A stretch of DNA of 64,000 nt from NCBI RefSeq assembly GCF_001751365.1, contig NZ_LJGT01000041.1, positions 178,207 to 242,206 of the forward strand, read 5' to 3'. Of the stretch, positions 34,343-43,139 are shown one piece after another (positions within the stretch are counted from its first letter, which is position 1; each line of letters opens with the position of its first letter). Made by a program: the position numbers and the translations under genes. The DNA is from Streptomyces abyssalis (GTDB lineage: Bacteria; Actinomycetota; Actinomycetes; Streptomycetales; Streptomycetaceae). The notes under the pieces are model-generated. The model did not search any database. It was given only the letters and a program-made list of their open reading frames with translations, and was not told where the DNA came from.

Positions 34343-35179
34343 ATGGTGGAGATCAAGACCCCGGAGCAGATCGCGAAGATGCGCGAGGCGGGCCTGGTCG
34401 TCGCGGCGATGCACGACGCGTGCAGGACGGCGGCCGTGCCGGGGGCCAGCACCAAGGATCTGGACGAGGTCGCGGCCAAGGTGCTCGCCGACCACGGCGC
34501 CAAGCCCAACTTCCTCGGCTACGGCGGCTTTCCGGGCAACATCTGCACCTCCGTGAACGACATCGTCGTGCACGGCATCCCCGACGGGGCGACCGTCCTC
34601 AAGGAGGGCGACCTGCTCTCCATCGACGCCGGCGCGATCATCGACGGCTGGCACGGCGACGCCGCCATCACCGTCTTCGTGGGCGAAGGGCACTCCGCCG
34701 AGCTGCACGAGCTGAGCCGTGTCACCGAGGAGTCCATGTGGGCCGGCATCGCCGCCGTGCGCAAGGGCAACCGGCTCGTCGACGTCTCCAGGTCGATCGA
34801 GGGGTACATCAGGCGGCAGCCCCGTCCCGCCTCGGGCTCGTACGGCATCGTCGAGGACTACGGCGGGCACGGCATCGGCTCCCAGATGCACATGGACCCG
34901 CATCTGCTGAACTACGTGGACCGCAGGCGCGGCCGGGGACCGAAGCTGGTGCCGGGCCTGTGCCTCGCCATCGAGCCGATGGTGACTCTGGGGACCCCCA
35001 AGACGCACGTGCTCTCGGACGACTGGACGGTCAAGACGAACGACGGCACCTGGTCGAGTCACTGGGAGCACTCGGTGGCCCTCACGGAGTCGGGCCCGCT
35101 CGTGCTGACGGCTCCCGACGGCGGCAAGGCGAAGCTCGCCGAGCTGGGGATCACCGCTGCCCCCGACCCGCTCGCCTGA
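34343..35179 (+). CDS. map: Methionine aminopeptidase, type I
   Basis: Map removes N-terminal methionine from nascent proteins. The 278-residue product has the five metal ligands Asp95, Asp106, His176, Glu211 and Glu242 and the catalytic His78, in the order expected for type Ia enzymes. ATG 34343 follows CAAGGAAGGG. An upstream in-frame extension is low-complexity and not conserved. Its place between adk and infA is common in Streptomyces. Confidence 0.96.
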   Translation: MVEIKTPEQIAKMREAGLVVAAMHDACRTAAVPGASTKDLDEVAAKVLADHGAKPNFLGYGGFPGNICTSVNDIVVHGIPDGATVLKEGDLLSIDAGAIIDGWHGDAAITVFVGEGHSAELHELSRVTEESMWAGIAAVRKGNRLVDVSRSIEGYIRRQPRPASGSYGIVEDYGGHGIGSQMHMDPHLLNYVDRRRGRGPKLVPGLCLAIEPMVTLGTPKTHVLSDDWTVKTNDGTWSSHWEHSVALTESGPLVLTAPDGGKAKLAELGITAAPDPLA

Positions 35180-35305
35180 CCTCCGCCGGACGCCGTCGCC
35201 GCCCGTCCCACGGGGTGGATGCCGGGCCGCTCCCTGAAGGCCTGCGCACAGCGGACTTCCCCGCGCCGCGCATGATGATCTTGATAGCCGGGGAGGCTAC
35301 CCGAA

Positions 35306-35335
35306 TTCGTCTTTGCGGGGCGGGTACCGTAGACT
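35306..35335 (+). promoter_or_regulatory. Candidate infA promoter
   Basis: TAGACT (35330-35335) is a good -10 sequence. The best -35 at suitable distance is TTCGTC (35306-35311, 18-base spacing). A leader hairpin (CCCGGGG..CCCGGGG-type, about 35346-35370) follows before infA. Confidence 0.5.
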
Positions 35336-35412
35336 GGCTCGTCGGTCCCGGGGTATCGGTATGCCCGGGGTCACCCCCAGGTAGCCGATCCCGGAAGGTG
35401 AAGCGCTAGAGC

Positions 35413-35634
35413 ATGGCCAAAAAACAAGGGGCCATCGAGATCGAGGGCACGGTCGTCGAATCTCTGCCGAATGCGATGTTCAAGGTGGAGCTTCAGAACG
35501 GGCACCAGGTTCTCGCGCACATCAGCGGCAAGATGCGGATGCACTACATCCGTATCCTTCCCGACGACCGGGTCGTGGTGGAGCTCTCTCCCTACGACCT
35601 GACCCGCGGGCGGATCGTCTACCGCTACAAGTAG
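35413..35634 (+). CDS. infA: Translation initiation factor IF-1
   Basis: IF-1 binds the 30S A site during initiation. The 73-residue OB-fold protein (MAKKQGAIEIEGTVVESLPNAM) is full length and ends DLTRGRIVYRYK. The ATG has CCGGAAGG upstream. It begins the alpha-type gene group with rpmJ, rpsM and rpsK. Confidence 0.97.
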   Translation: MAKKQGAIEIEGTVVESLPNAMFKVELQNGHQVLAHISGKMRMHYIRILPDDRVVVELSPYDLTRGRIVYRYK

Positions 35635-35699
35635 CTCGACAGATCGAGCCGCTGTTCCATGTCCGTGGGGTGGCGGCCTGACCCGGAGAACCTCACAAA

Positions 35700-35813
35700 A
35701 TGAAGGTCAAGCCGAGCGTCAAGAAGATCTGCGACAAGTGCAAGGTGATCCGCCGTCACGGCCGGGTCATGGTCATCTGCGACAACCTGCGCCACAAGCA
35801 GCGCCAGGGCTGA
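35700..35813 (+). CDS. rpmJ: 50S ribosomal protein L36
   Basis: L36 is the smallest 50S protein. The 37-residue product (MKVKPSVKKICDKCKV) has the zinc ligands Cys11, Cys14, Cys27 and His32 and ends NLRHKQRQG, so it is the zinc-binding form. Its ribosome binding site is CCGGAG. It lies 65 bases after infA. The gene is very short and easily missed. Confidence 0.97.
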   Translation: MKVKPSVKKICDKCKVIRRHGRVMVICDNLRHKQRQG

Positions 35814-36022
35814 AGCAACCAGGGCCGCGAGCCTTCGCACATATCGCACTCTTCGCGCGACGCAAGTGAAAAGTACATACGCAGTCACCCGACCCCCCGC
35901 CTGGTAATTCTTGTCGGTGGGGACGACACCCCCGGTCGGAGGCCGGGGACCTTGTACGTACGGCGTACGGACAGGGGACGGTGCTGCGGCAGACCTCCGC
36001 AAAGCAATCAGGAGCCCAAGGA

Positions 36023-36403
36023 ATGGCACGCCTCGCAGGCGTCGACCTCCCGCGCGAGAAGCGCGTAGAGGTCGCCCTCACCTACGTCTTCGGCATCGGT
36101 CGAACCCTTGCCCAGCAGACCCTGGGTGAGTCCGGCGTCAACCCCGACACCCGGGTGCGGGATCTGACTGAGGAAGACCTCATCAAGATCCGCGACTACG
36201 TGGACAACAATCTCCGGGTCGAGGGTGACCTCCGCCGTGAGATCCAGGCCGACATCCGCCGCAAGGTCGAGATCGGCTGCTACGAGGGCCTGCGGCACCG
36301 CCGCGGTCTTCCCGTCCACGGTCAGCGCACCAAGACCAACGCCCGCACCCGCAAGGGCCCGCGCCGCGCGATCGCCGGCAAGAAGAAGCCGGGCAAGAAG
36401 TAG
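36023..36403 (+). CDS. rpsM: 30S ribosomal protein S13
   Basis: S13 is a 30S head protein at the subunit interface. I start at ATG 36023 (126 residues, MARLAGVDLPREKRVEVAL), with an AGGAGCCCAAGGA ribosome binding site. The conserved GQRTKTNARTRKGPRR basic C-terminal tail is present. A 209-base gap separates it from rpmJ; I see no convincing promoter there. Confidence 0.96.
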   Translation: MARLAGVDLPREKRVEVALTYVFGIGRTLAQQTLGESGVNPDTRVRDLTEEDLIKIRDYVDNNLRVEGDLRREIQADIRRKVEIGCYEGLRHRRGLPVHGQRTKTNARTRKGPRRAIAGKKKPGKK

Positions 36404-36470
36404 TCCGCACCGGACACGCTGCAAGCGGTCCGTGTTGCAGGACCGACGACCTCCACAGGAGTAAATCCAT

Positions 36471-36875
36471 ATGCCTCCGAAGGGCCGTACGGCCGGCGCC
36501 AAGAAGGTGCGCCGCAAGGACAAGAAGAACGTCCCCGCCGGGCACGCTCACATCAAGAGCACGTTCAACAACACCATCGTTTCGATCACCGACCCGACCG
36601 GCAACGTGATCTCCTGGGCCTCCGCCGGCCACGTCGGCTTCAAGGGCTCCCGGAAGTCGACGCCGTTCGCGGCGCAGATGGCCGCCGAGAACGCCGCTCG
36701 CCGCGCTCAGGAGCACGGCATGCGCAAGGTCGACGTCTTCGTGAAGGGTCCCGGCTCCGGCCGTGAGACCGCGATCCGTTCCCTCCAGGCCACCGGCCTC
36801 GAGGTGGGTTCGATCCAGGACGTGACCCCGACCCCGCACAACGGCTGCCGCCCGCCCAAGCGCCGCCGAGTCTGA
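36471..36875 (+). CDS. rpsK: 30S ribosomal protein S11
   Basis: S11 lies on the 30S platform near the Shine-Dalgarno helix. The 134-residue protein has a Lys/Arg-rich start (MPPKGRTAGAKKVRRKDKK) and the conserved HIKSTFNNTIVSITDPTGN and GLEVGSIQDVTPTPHNGCRPPKRRRV segments. ACAGGAG is the ribosome binding site. rpsD follows after 26 bases. Confidence 0.97.
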   Translation: MPPKGRTAGAKKVRRKDKKNVPAGHAHIKSTFNNTIVSITDPTGNVISWASAGHVGFKGSRKSTPFAAQMAAENAARRAQEHGMRKVDVFVKGPGSGRETAIRSLQATGLEVGSIQDVTPTPHNGCRPPKRRRV

Positions 36876-36901
36876 CCAGCCGGAACAGGAGAACTGAGAC
36901 A

Positions 36902-37528
36902 ATGGCGCGTTACACCGGGGCCGACTGCAAGCGTTGCCGTCGGGAGAAGCAGAAGCTCTTCCTCAAGGGGAGCAAGTGCGAGAGCGCGAAGTGCCCGATC
37001 GAGATCCGTCCTTACCCCCCGGGTGAGCACGGTCGCGGGCGCACCAAGGACTCCGAGTACCTGCTGCAGAAGCGCGAGAAGCAGAAGGCAGCGCGTATCT
37101 ACGGCGTCCTGGAGAAGCAGTTCCGCGGGTACTACAACGAGGCCAACCGCCTGCAGGGCAAGACAGGTGACAACCTGCTGCGCATCCTGGAGACCCGTCT
37201 GGACAACGTGGTCTACCGGGCCGGCTTCGCCAAGTCCCGCGACCACGCCCGTCAGCTGGTCCGGCACGGGCACATCACGGTCAACGGCCGCAAGACCGAC
37301 ATCCCGTCGGCGCGCGTGTCCGTCAACGACATCGTCGAGGTCCGCGAGCCCTCCCGTAACCTGACGCCTTTCCAGGTGGCGGCTGCGGAGGCCGGGGAGA
37401 AGACGGTTCCGGCCTGGCTGGAGTCCATCCCCTCGAAGATGCGGATCCTCGTCCACTCGCTGCCCGAGCGCCAGGTGATCGACACCCAGGTGCAGGAGCA
37501 GCTGATCGTCGAGCTGTACTCGAAGTAG
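36902..37528 (+). CDS. rpsD: 30S ribosomal protein S4, zinc-binding form
   Basis: S4 is a primary 16S rRNA-binding protein. The 208-residue product (MARYTGADCKRC) has an N-terminal zinc site (Cys9, Cys12, Cys26, Cys31) as in Thermus S4, followed by the S4 RNA-binding domain (RLDNVVYRAGFAKSRDHARQLVRHGHITVNG). It sits between rpsK and rpoA, the classical alpha-operon place. From memory, S. coelicolor lacks rpsD here and holds a zinc-free S4 elsewhere, so this is noteworthy. Confidence 0.95.
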   Translation: MARYTGADCKRCRREKQKLFLKGSKCESAKCPIEIRPYPPGEHGRGRTKDSEYLLQKREKQKAARIYGVLEKQFRGYYNEANRLQGKTGDNLLRILETRLDNVVYRAGFAKSRDHARQLVRHGHITVNGRKTDIPSARVSVNDIVEVREPSRNLTPFQVAAAEAGEKTVPAWLESIPSKMRILVHSLPERQVIDTQVQEQLIVELYSK

Positions 37529-37679
37529 TCGGAGTACGCCCGGCTGCTGCCCTTCGGTTCCGCCCGGCGGGCAGCGGTTCAACCGGGGTGGGTGGTACGG
37601 CACTCGGACGTGCCGTGCCGCCCGTACCCTGTCAGTGCGGCATCAAATAGCGGTTGCCGAAGACTGGAGGCATCACCAC

Positions 37680-38702
37680 ATGCTGATCGCTCAGCGCCCG
37701 TCCCTGACCGAAGAGGTCGTCGACGAATTCCGCTCACGGTTCGTGATCGAGCCGCTGGAGCCGGGTTTCGGCTACACCCTCGGTAACTCACTGCGTCGTA
37801 CGCTCCTCTCCTCGATCCCCGGAGCGGCTGTCACCAGCATCCGGATCGACGGTGTCCTGCACGAGTTCTCGACCGTGCCGGGCGTCAAGGAGGACGTCAC
37901 CGACCTCATCCTCAACATCAAGTCCCTCGTCGTCTCCTCGGAGCACGACGAGCCGGTCGTGATGTACCTGCGCAAGCAGGGCCCCGGCCTGGTCACCGCC
38001 GCGGACATCGCCCCGCCGGCCGGTGTCGAGGTGCACAACCCCGACCTGGTCCTCGCGACGCTCAACGGCAAGGGCAAGCTGGAGATGGAGCTGACGGTCG
38101 AGCGCGGCCGCGGCTACGTCTCCGCCGTGCAGAACAAGCAGATGGGCCAGGAGATCGGGCGCATCCCGGTCGACTCCATCTACTCGCCGGTGCTCAAGGT
38201 CACGTACAAGGTCGAGGCGACTCGTGTCGAGCAGCGCACCGACTTCGACAAGCTGATCGTCGACGTCGAGACCAAGCAGGCCATGCGGCCGCGCGACGCC
38301 ATGGCCTCGGCCGGCAAGACCCTGGTCGAGCTCTTCGGCCTGGCCCGCGAGCTGAACGTCGACGCCGAGGGCATCGACATGGGTCCGTCCCCGACGGACG
38401 CGGCGCTTGCCGCCGATCTGGCGCTGCCGATCGAGGAGCTGGAACTCACCGTCCGCTCGTACAACTGCCTGAAGCGTGAGGGCATCCACTCCGTGGGCGA
38501 GCTCGTGGCGCGTTCCGAGGCGGACCTGCTCGACATCCGCAACTTCGGCGCGAAGTCGATCGACGAGGTCAAGGCGAAGCTGGCCGGCATGGGCCTGGCC
38601 CTGAAGGACAGCCCGCCCGGATTCGACCCGACGGCCGCCGCCGACGCCTTCGGGGCGGACGACGACGCGGACGCCGGTTTCGTCGAGACCGAGCAGTACT
38701 GA
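37680..38702 (+). CDS. rpoA: DNA-directed RNA polymerase alpha subunit
   Basis: RpoA dimerises to start RNA polymerase assembly and contacts upstream promoter DNA. I start at ATG 37680 (340 residues, MLIAQRPSLTEEVV). The N-terminal domain (1-230) has LGNSLRRTLLSSIPG; the C-terminal domain (about 245-320) has SYNCLKREGIHSVGELV and NFGAKSIDEVKAKL; the tail is acidic. GGAGGCATCACC precedes the ATG. Confidence 0.97.
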   Translation: MLIAQRPSLTEEVVDEFRSRFVIEPLEPGFGYTLGNSLRRTLLSSIPGAAVTSIRIDGVLHEFSTVPGVKEDVTDLILNIKSLVVSSEHDEPVVMYLRKQGPGLVTAADIAPPAGVEVHNPDLVLATLNGKGKLEMELTVERGRGYVSAVQNKQMGQEIGRIPVDSIYSPVLKVTYKVEATRVEQRTDFDKLIVDVETKQAMRPRDAMASAGKTLVELFGLARELNVDAEGIDMGPSPTDAALAADLALPIEELELTVRSYNCLKREGIHSVGELVARSEADLLDIRNFGAKSIDEVKAKLAGMGLALKDSPPGFDPTAAADAFGADDDADAGFVETEQY

Positions 38703-38918
38703 GTCCCGCCGAGCGGTTCTGATCTGCGGGGTCCTTGTGGCCCCGCCGCCCCGGCCGGGAATCCGCCCGGCCGGGCCCCCTCGGCCCTTGTGGGCCTGGG
38801 GGGACCCCCACCCTCCGCCCCGGCGGGCCTGGGGGATCCCCAACCCGGTACCTGATACGGCCGGAACTGCCACCGGTACCTGATACGGCCGGTGCAGGAA
38901 CACCGAAGGAGAAGCACG
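38703..38918 (+). repeat. Repeat-rich rpoA-rplQ gap
   Basis: The gap contains two copies of the GGGCCTGGGG hairpin element (38792-38810 and 38823-38842) and a 20-bp direct repeat (38845-38864 and 38873-38892, period 28) just before the rplQ ribosome binding site. Confidence 0.7.
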
Positions 38919-39509
38919 ATGCCGAAGCCCACCAAGGGTGCCCGCATGGGTGGCGGCGCCGCCCACCAGAAGGCGATGCTGGCGAACCTCGCCACGGACC
39001 TTTTCGAGTACGGGCGCATCACCACCACCGAGGCGCGGGCCCGCCGGCTGCGTCCCGTCGCGGAGCGTCTGATCACCAAGGCGAAGAAGGGCGACCTTCA
39101 CAACCGCCGCCAGGTCATGCGCACGGTCACGGACAAGAGCGTGGTCCACACCCTCTTCACCGAGATCGGCCCCCGTTACGAGAACCGGCCGGGCGGCTAC
39201 ACCCGCATCACCAAGATCGGTAACCGCCGTGGCGACAACGCGCCCATGGCCGTGATCGAGCTGGTGGAGGCCCTGACCGTGCAGCAGCAGGCTGTCGGCG
39301 AGGCCGAGGCCGCCACGAAGCGGACGGCGAAGGACAAGGAAGCGGCGGGCGACAAGGCCGCGGCCGACCTGAAGAAGGACTCCGCGGAGAAGTCCGAGGC
39401 CGCCGAGGCCGAGGTCGAGAAGGCGGAGGCCAAGGCTGAGAAGGCGGAGGCCAAGGCCGAGAAGGCCGAGGGCGAGGAGTCCGGGGCCGGGGAGTCCAAG
39501 GACGCCTGA
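38919..39509 (+). CDS. rplQ: 50S ribosomal protein L17
   Basis: L17 lies near the tunnel exit. The 196-residue product from ATG 38919 (MPKPTKGARMGGGAAHQKAM) has a normal core to about residue 120 and then a long Ala/Glu/Lys-rich tail with tandem EKAEAKA repeats (about 168-185). Such tails are usual in actinobacterial L17. AAGGAGAAG precedes the ATG. Confidence 0.96.
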   Translation: MPKPTKGARMGGGAAHQKAMLANLATDLFEYGRITTTEARARRLRPVAERLITKAKKGDLHNRRQVMRTVTDKSVVHTLFTEIGPRYENRPGGYTRITKIGNRRGDNAPMAVIELVEALTVQQQAVGEAEAATKRTAKDKEAAGDKAAADLKKDSAEKSEAAEAEVEKAEAKAEKAEAKAEKAEGEESGAGESKDA

Positions 39510-39529
39510 CGCTCGTGGAGCTCGTGAGC

Positions 39530-39557
39530 GGGCCCGTTCCCTTCGGGGAGCGGGCCT
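39530..39557 (+). terminator. Terminator after rplQ
   Basis: A 12-bp stem (39530-39541 with 39546-39557, two wobble pairs) is closed by a TTCG tetraloop. It is followed by GTTCGTTCTTC. It ends the alpha operon. Confidence 0.75.
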
Positions 39558-39597
39558 GTTCGTTCTTCACCGGGAGAGGAACGGAAGGACCGGCTGC

Positions 39598-40509
39598 GTG
39601 ACGGACGTTACGGACGCGGTGGAGCCCGGCAAGGTACGGGCGCGACTCGACCTGAGCTATGACGGCAAGGACTTCTCCGGCTGGGCCCGTCAGCGAGGCC
39701 GGCGGACCGTGCAGCAGGAGCTGGAGGACGCGATCCGCGTGGTGCTGCGCCTCGGCCGGGGGGACGAGGCCGTACCGGTGGACCTGACCGTCGCGGGCCG
39801 CACGGACGCGGGCGTGCACGCGCGGGGCCAGGTCGCCCACGTCGACCTGCCCGAGGACGTGTGGGCGGAGCACAACGGGCAGTTGCTGCGGCGCCTGGCG
39901 GGGCGGCTGCCGATGGACGTACGGGTGTGGCGCGTCGGCGCGGCGCCCGAGCACTTCAACGCCCGCTTCTCGGCGGTCTGGCGCCGCTACTCGTACCGCG
40001 TGAGCGACCATCCCGGCGGCGTCGACCCGCTGCTGCGCTCACACGTGCTGTGGCACAACTGGCCGCTCGACGTCGAAGCGATGAACGCCGCAGCCCCGCA
40101 TCTGCTCGGCGAGCACGACTTCGCCGCGTACTGCAAGAAGCGCGACGGCGCGACCACCGTCCGTACGCTGCAGCAGCTGCGCTGGGAGCGGCACGAGGAC
40201 GGTGTGCTGGAGGCGACCGTGAAGGCCGACGCCTTCTGCCACAACATGGTCCGCTCGCTGGTCGGGGCGATGCTCTTCGTCGGCGACGGGCACAGGCCGC
40301 CGGAGTGGCCCGGTGAGGTGCTCGCGGGGCGGGTCCGGGACTCGGCGGTCCACGTCGTACGGCCGCACGGGCTGACCCTGGAAGAGGTCGGCTATCCGCC
40401 GGACGGCGAGCTCGAGGCGCGCAACCGGGCGGCGCGCAACAGGCGTTCACTGCCCGCGGGCGGCGGGGGAGTGCCGGGCGGCGCGGCTGCCGGGGCGGGC
40501 TGCTGCTGA
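39598..40509 (+). CDS. truA: tRNA pseudouridine(38-40) synthase
   Basis: TruA makes pseudouridine at tRNA positions 38-40. The 303-residue protein has the catalytic Asp70 in AGRTDAGVHARGQ, the RYSYRV segment and CHNMVRSLVGAML near the C-terminus. It ends in a Gly/Ala-rich tail with Cys-Cys. The GTG start has GGAACGGAAGGA upstream. It follows rplQ as in other actinobacteria and is convergent with the next gene. Confidence 0.95.
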   Translation: MTDVTDAVEPGKVRARLDLSYDGKDFSGWARQRGRRTVQQELEDAIRVVLRLGRGDEAVPVDLTVAGRTDAGVHARGQVAHVDLPEDVWAEHNGQLLRRLAGRLPMDVRVWRVGAAPEHFNARFSAVWRRYSYRVSDHPGGVDPLLRSHVLWHNWPLDVEAMNAAAPHLLGEHDFAAYCKKRDGATTVRTLQQLRWERHEDGVLEATVKADAFCHNMVRSLVGAMLFVGDGHRPPEWPGEVLAGRVRDSAVHVVRPHGLTLEEVGYPPDGELEARNRAARNRRSLPAGGGGVPGGAAAGAGCC

Positions 40510-40586
40510 AACTGCAGGCGCTCGACATGCAGCCGCCGGACGCGCAGACACGGGGTGCGACGCGCCCTCGCCGACGCGCCGGTCCG

Positions 40587-41438
40587 TCACCCGGGTGAGG
40601 CCCCCACGGCCTTCGCCGCCTGTTCCTTGCCCCGCTTGAGGATGCGGGCGTACGCGTATGTGGAACCGTCGCGGCCTGCCTGCTCCGCCTTGGAGTCGGA
40701 CGCTGTGGAGGGCTTGCCGTTGGTGCGCCCCGCGATGGTGAAGTAGGCGTACCTGCCGTAGGAGTTGGCGGTCGTACGGCAGGTGACGGTGCGGCAGAAG
40801 TCGGGGACGCCGCCGCCCTTCAGCGCGACCAGGTTCGGCTTGTACTGCTTCTTCACCTTGGTCGCCGTCGCGGCGTCGTCGAAGACCGCGATGCCCACCG
40901 TGACGGCCAGTCCGCTGCGGGTGTAGGTCGCGCGGAAGAGACTCTCGCAGTCGTTCTTGCTGAGGACCGGGCCGAGTCCGGCGTGCGCCGCGTCCGTGCA
41001 GCCCTTGCTGGTGTCGGTCGCGGCGCGCTTGTACGGACGGCCGTTGATGGTGACGTTCTTGGAGGTGAAGAGCGTGCCGACGGTGAGCGGGGCCTTGTCG
41101 CGCTTGGCGTCCGAGACGAAGTCGCGGGGCGGTGGCGGCGGCGGAGGCTCGTCCTTGAACGTCGGGTCCGGCTGGCCGGCGGTGCTCGACGGCAGGTCCT
41201 CGGGCGTGGGCAGCGTCTCTGACGGCTTGTCGGACGCATTGCCCCCGCCGCCGCCCTCGTTGACCACCGCGACGGCGACGATGCCGGCCACGACGACCGT
41301 GGCCAGCGCACCCGCACCGGCGATCATCCAGCGGCGCCGCTTGGAACGCTCACGTTCCGACTCGTCGGCGAGCGCAGCCCAGTCGGGAGTGGAAGAACCG
41401 CCCGGACCCTGGTCGGGTCCACCCTGCCCAAAGCTCAT
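40587..41438 (-). CDS. Membrane-anchored extracytoplasmic protein of unknown function
   Basis: I do not recognise a named family. The 283-residue product begins MSFGQGGPDQ, has a charged segment (RSKRRRW), one membrane helix at about 37-59, a Gly/Pro-rich stalk with eight prolines near residue 100, and a C-terminal domain (about 118-265) with four cysteines that could form disulfides. The topology is N-in, C-out. It is divergent from the ABC-F gene (54-base gap) and convergent with truA. The neighbour of truA in Streptomyces is often such a protein. Confidence 0.75.
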   Translation of the reverse strand: MSFGQGGPDQGPGGSSTPDWAALADESERERSKRRRWMIAGAGALATVVVAGIVAVAVVNEGGGGGNASDKPSETLPTPEDLPSSTAGQPDPTFKDEPPPPPPPRDFVSDAKRDKAPLTVGTLFTSKNVTINGRPYKRAATDTSKGCTDAAHAGLGPVLSKNDCESLFRATYTRSGLAVTVGIAVFDDAATATKVKKQYKPNLVALKGGGVPDFCRTVTCRTTANSYGRYAYFTIAGRTNGKPSTASDSKAEQAGRDGSTYAYARILKRGKEQAAKAVGASPG

Positions 41439-41492
41439 GGGCGCATCATATTCGGTTGGCTCAGGAGGTACGCCACCACAACAATCGCCCCC

Positions 41493-43139
41493 ATGGGACA
41501 CCTCGAAGTCGCTCATCTGGACTACTTCCTCCCGGACGGGAGGGCGCTGCTCGCGGACGTCTCGTTCCGGGTGGGCGAAGGGGCTTCGGTGGCGCTCGTG
41601 GGTCCGAACGGGGCGGGGAAGACGACGCTGTTGCGCCTCGCCTCGGGTGAACTGCGCCCGGACAGCGGCACGGTGACGGTCAGCGGGGGGCTGGGCGTGA
41701 TGCCGCAGTTCATCGGCGTGAGCACCGACCGCGACGACGAGCAGACGGTACGGGACCTGCTGGTGTCCGTCGCGCCGCCCGCGATCCGCAAGGCCGCGGA
41801 GGCGGTCGACGCCGCCGAGCTGGCGGTTATGGAGGCGCCCTCCGACGACGAGGCCGTACAGCTGCGTTACGCGCAGGCGCTCGCCGACTGGGCGGAGGTG
41901 CAGGGGTACGAGGCCGAGACCCTGTGGGACAAGTGCACGACGGCCGCACTCGGCATCCCTTATGAGAAGGCCCAGTGGCGCACCCTGAGCACACTCTCCG
42001 GGGGTGAGCAGAAGCGGCTCGTGCTCGAGTCGCTTCTGCGCGGCGACGACGAGGTACTTCTGCTGGACGAGCCGGACAACTATCTGGACGTCCCCGGCAA
42101 ACGCTGGCTGGAGGAACGTCTCAACGAGACGCGGAAGACCGTGCTGTTCATCTCTCACGACCGCGAACTTCTGGCGCGGGCGGCCGGCAAGATCGTGAGT
42201 GTCGAGCCCAGCCCGGCCGGAAGCGACGTGTGGGTGCACGGCGGCGGGTTCGGCGGCTACCACGAGGCGCGCCGGGAACGGTTCGCGCGCTTCGAGGAAC
42301 TGCGCCGCCGCTGGGACGAGAAGCGTGCACAGCTGAAGAAGCTGGTGCAGGACATGCAGCGGTACGCCGCACGCAGCGACGAGATGGCCTCCCGCTACCA
42401 GGCGGCGAAGACGCGGCTGCGCAAATTCGAGGAGGCGGGCCCGCCCCCGGAGCCGCCCCGCGAGCAGCGGATCACGATGCGGCTGCGCGGCGGGCGTACG
42501 GGCGTGCGCGCCGTGACCTGCGCGGAGCTGGAGCTGACGGGACTGATGAAGCCCTTCAGCCTTGAGGTCTTCTACGGGGAGAGGGTGGCGGTGCTCGGCT
42601 CGAACGGCTCCGGGAAATCGCACTTCCTGCGGCTCCTGGCCGGCGGCCCGGACGGCGAATCGGTGGCGCACAGGGGCAGTTGGAAGCTCGGCGCACGTGT
42701 CGTGCCCGGATACTTCGCTCAGACGCACAGCCGTCCCGAGCTGGAGGGACGCACCCTGCTGGATGTGCTGTGGACCGAGCACGCCAAGGACAGGGGAGCG
42801 GCGATGTCCGCGTTGCGCCGGTACGAGATGACGGGTCAGGCCGAGCAGCCCTTCGACCGGCTCTCCGGAGGACAGCAGGCCCGTTTCCAGATCCTGCTGC
42901 TGGAGCTGGCAGGCACGACCGCGCTGCTGCTGGACGAGCCGACGGACAACCTGGACCTCGAGTCGGCGGAGGCGTTGCAGAGGGGGCTGGAGGCTTACGA
43001 GGGCACGGTGCTGGCGGTGACACACGACCGCTGGTTCGCGCGCTCCTTCGACCGCTTCCTGGTCTTCGGCGCGGACGGTGCCGTACGGGAGACGCCGGAG
43101 CCGGTGTGGCAGGAGGGACGGGTGGCGCGGCAGCGCTGA
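41493..43139 (+). CDS. ABC-F family ATPase
   Basis: ABC-F proteins bind the ribosome and have no membrane domain; some protect against antibiotics, others regulate translation. The 548-residue protein has two nucleotide-binding domains. The first has GPNGAGKTT, signature LSGGEQKR and Walker B with DEPDNYLD (192-199). The second has GSNGSGKSH, LSGGQQAR and DEPTDNLD (481-488). The switch histidines (ISHDRE, VTHDRW) are present. The coiled linker between domains (about 255-315) is short. Walker B motifs differ from the usual DEPTNHLD. No substrate or drug can be named. Confidence 0.9.
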   Translation: MGHLEVAHLDYFLPDGRALLADVSFRVGEGASVALVGPNGAGKTTLLRLASGELRPDSGTVTVSGGLGVMPQFIGVSTDRDDEQTVRDLLVSVAPPAIRKAAEAVDAAELAVMEAPSDDEAVQLRYAQALADWAEVQGYEAETLWDKCTTAALGIPYEKAQWRTLSTLSGGEQKRLVLESLLRGDDEVLLLDEPDNYLDVPGKRWLEERLNETRKTVLFISHDRELLARAAGKIVSVEPSPAGSDVWVHGGGFGGYHEARRERFARFEELRRRWDEKRAQLKKLVQDMQRYAARSDEMASRYQAAKTRLRKFEEAGPPPEPPREQRITMRLRGGRTGVRAVTCAELELTGLMKPFSLEVFYGERVAVLGSNGSGKSHFLRLLAGGPDGESVAHRGSWKLGARVVPGYFAQTHSRPELEGRTLLDVLWTEHAKDRGAAMSALRRYEMTGQAEQPFDRLSGGQQARFQILLLELAGTTALLLDEPTDNLDLESAEALQRGLEAYEGTVLAVTHDRWFARSFDRFLVFGADGAVRETPEPVWQEGRVARQR

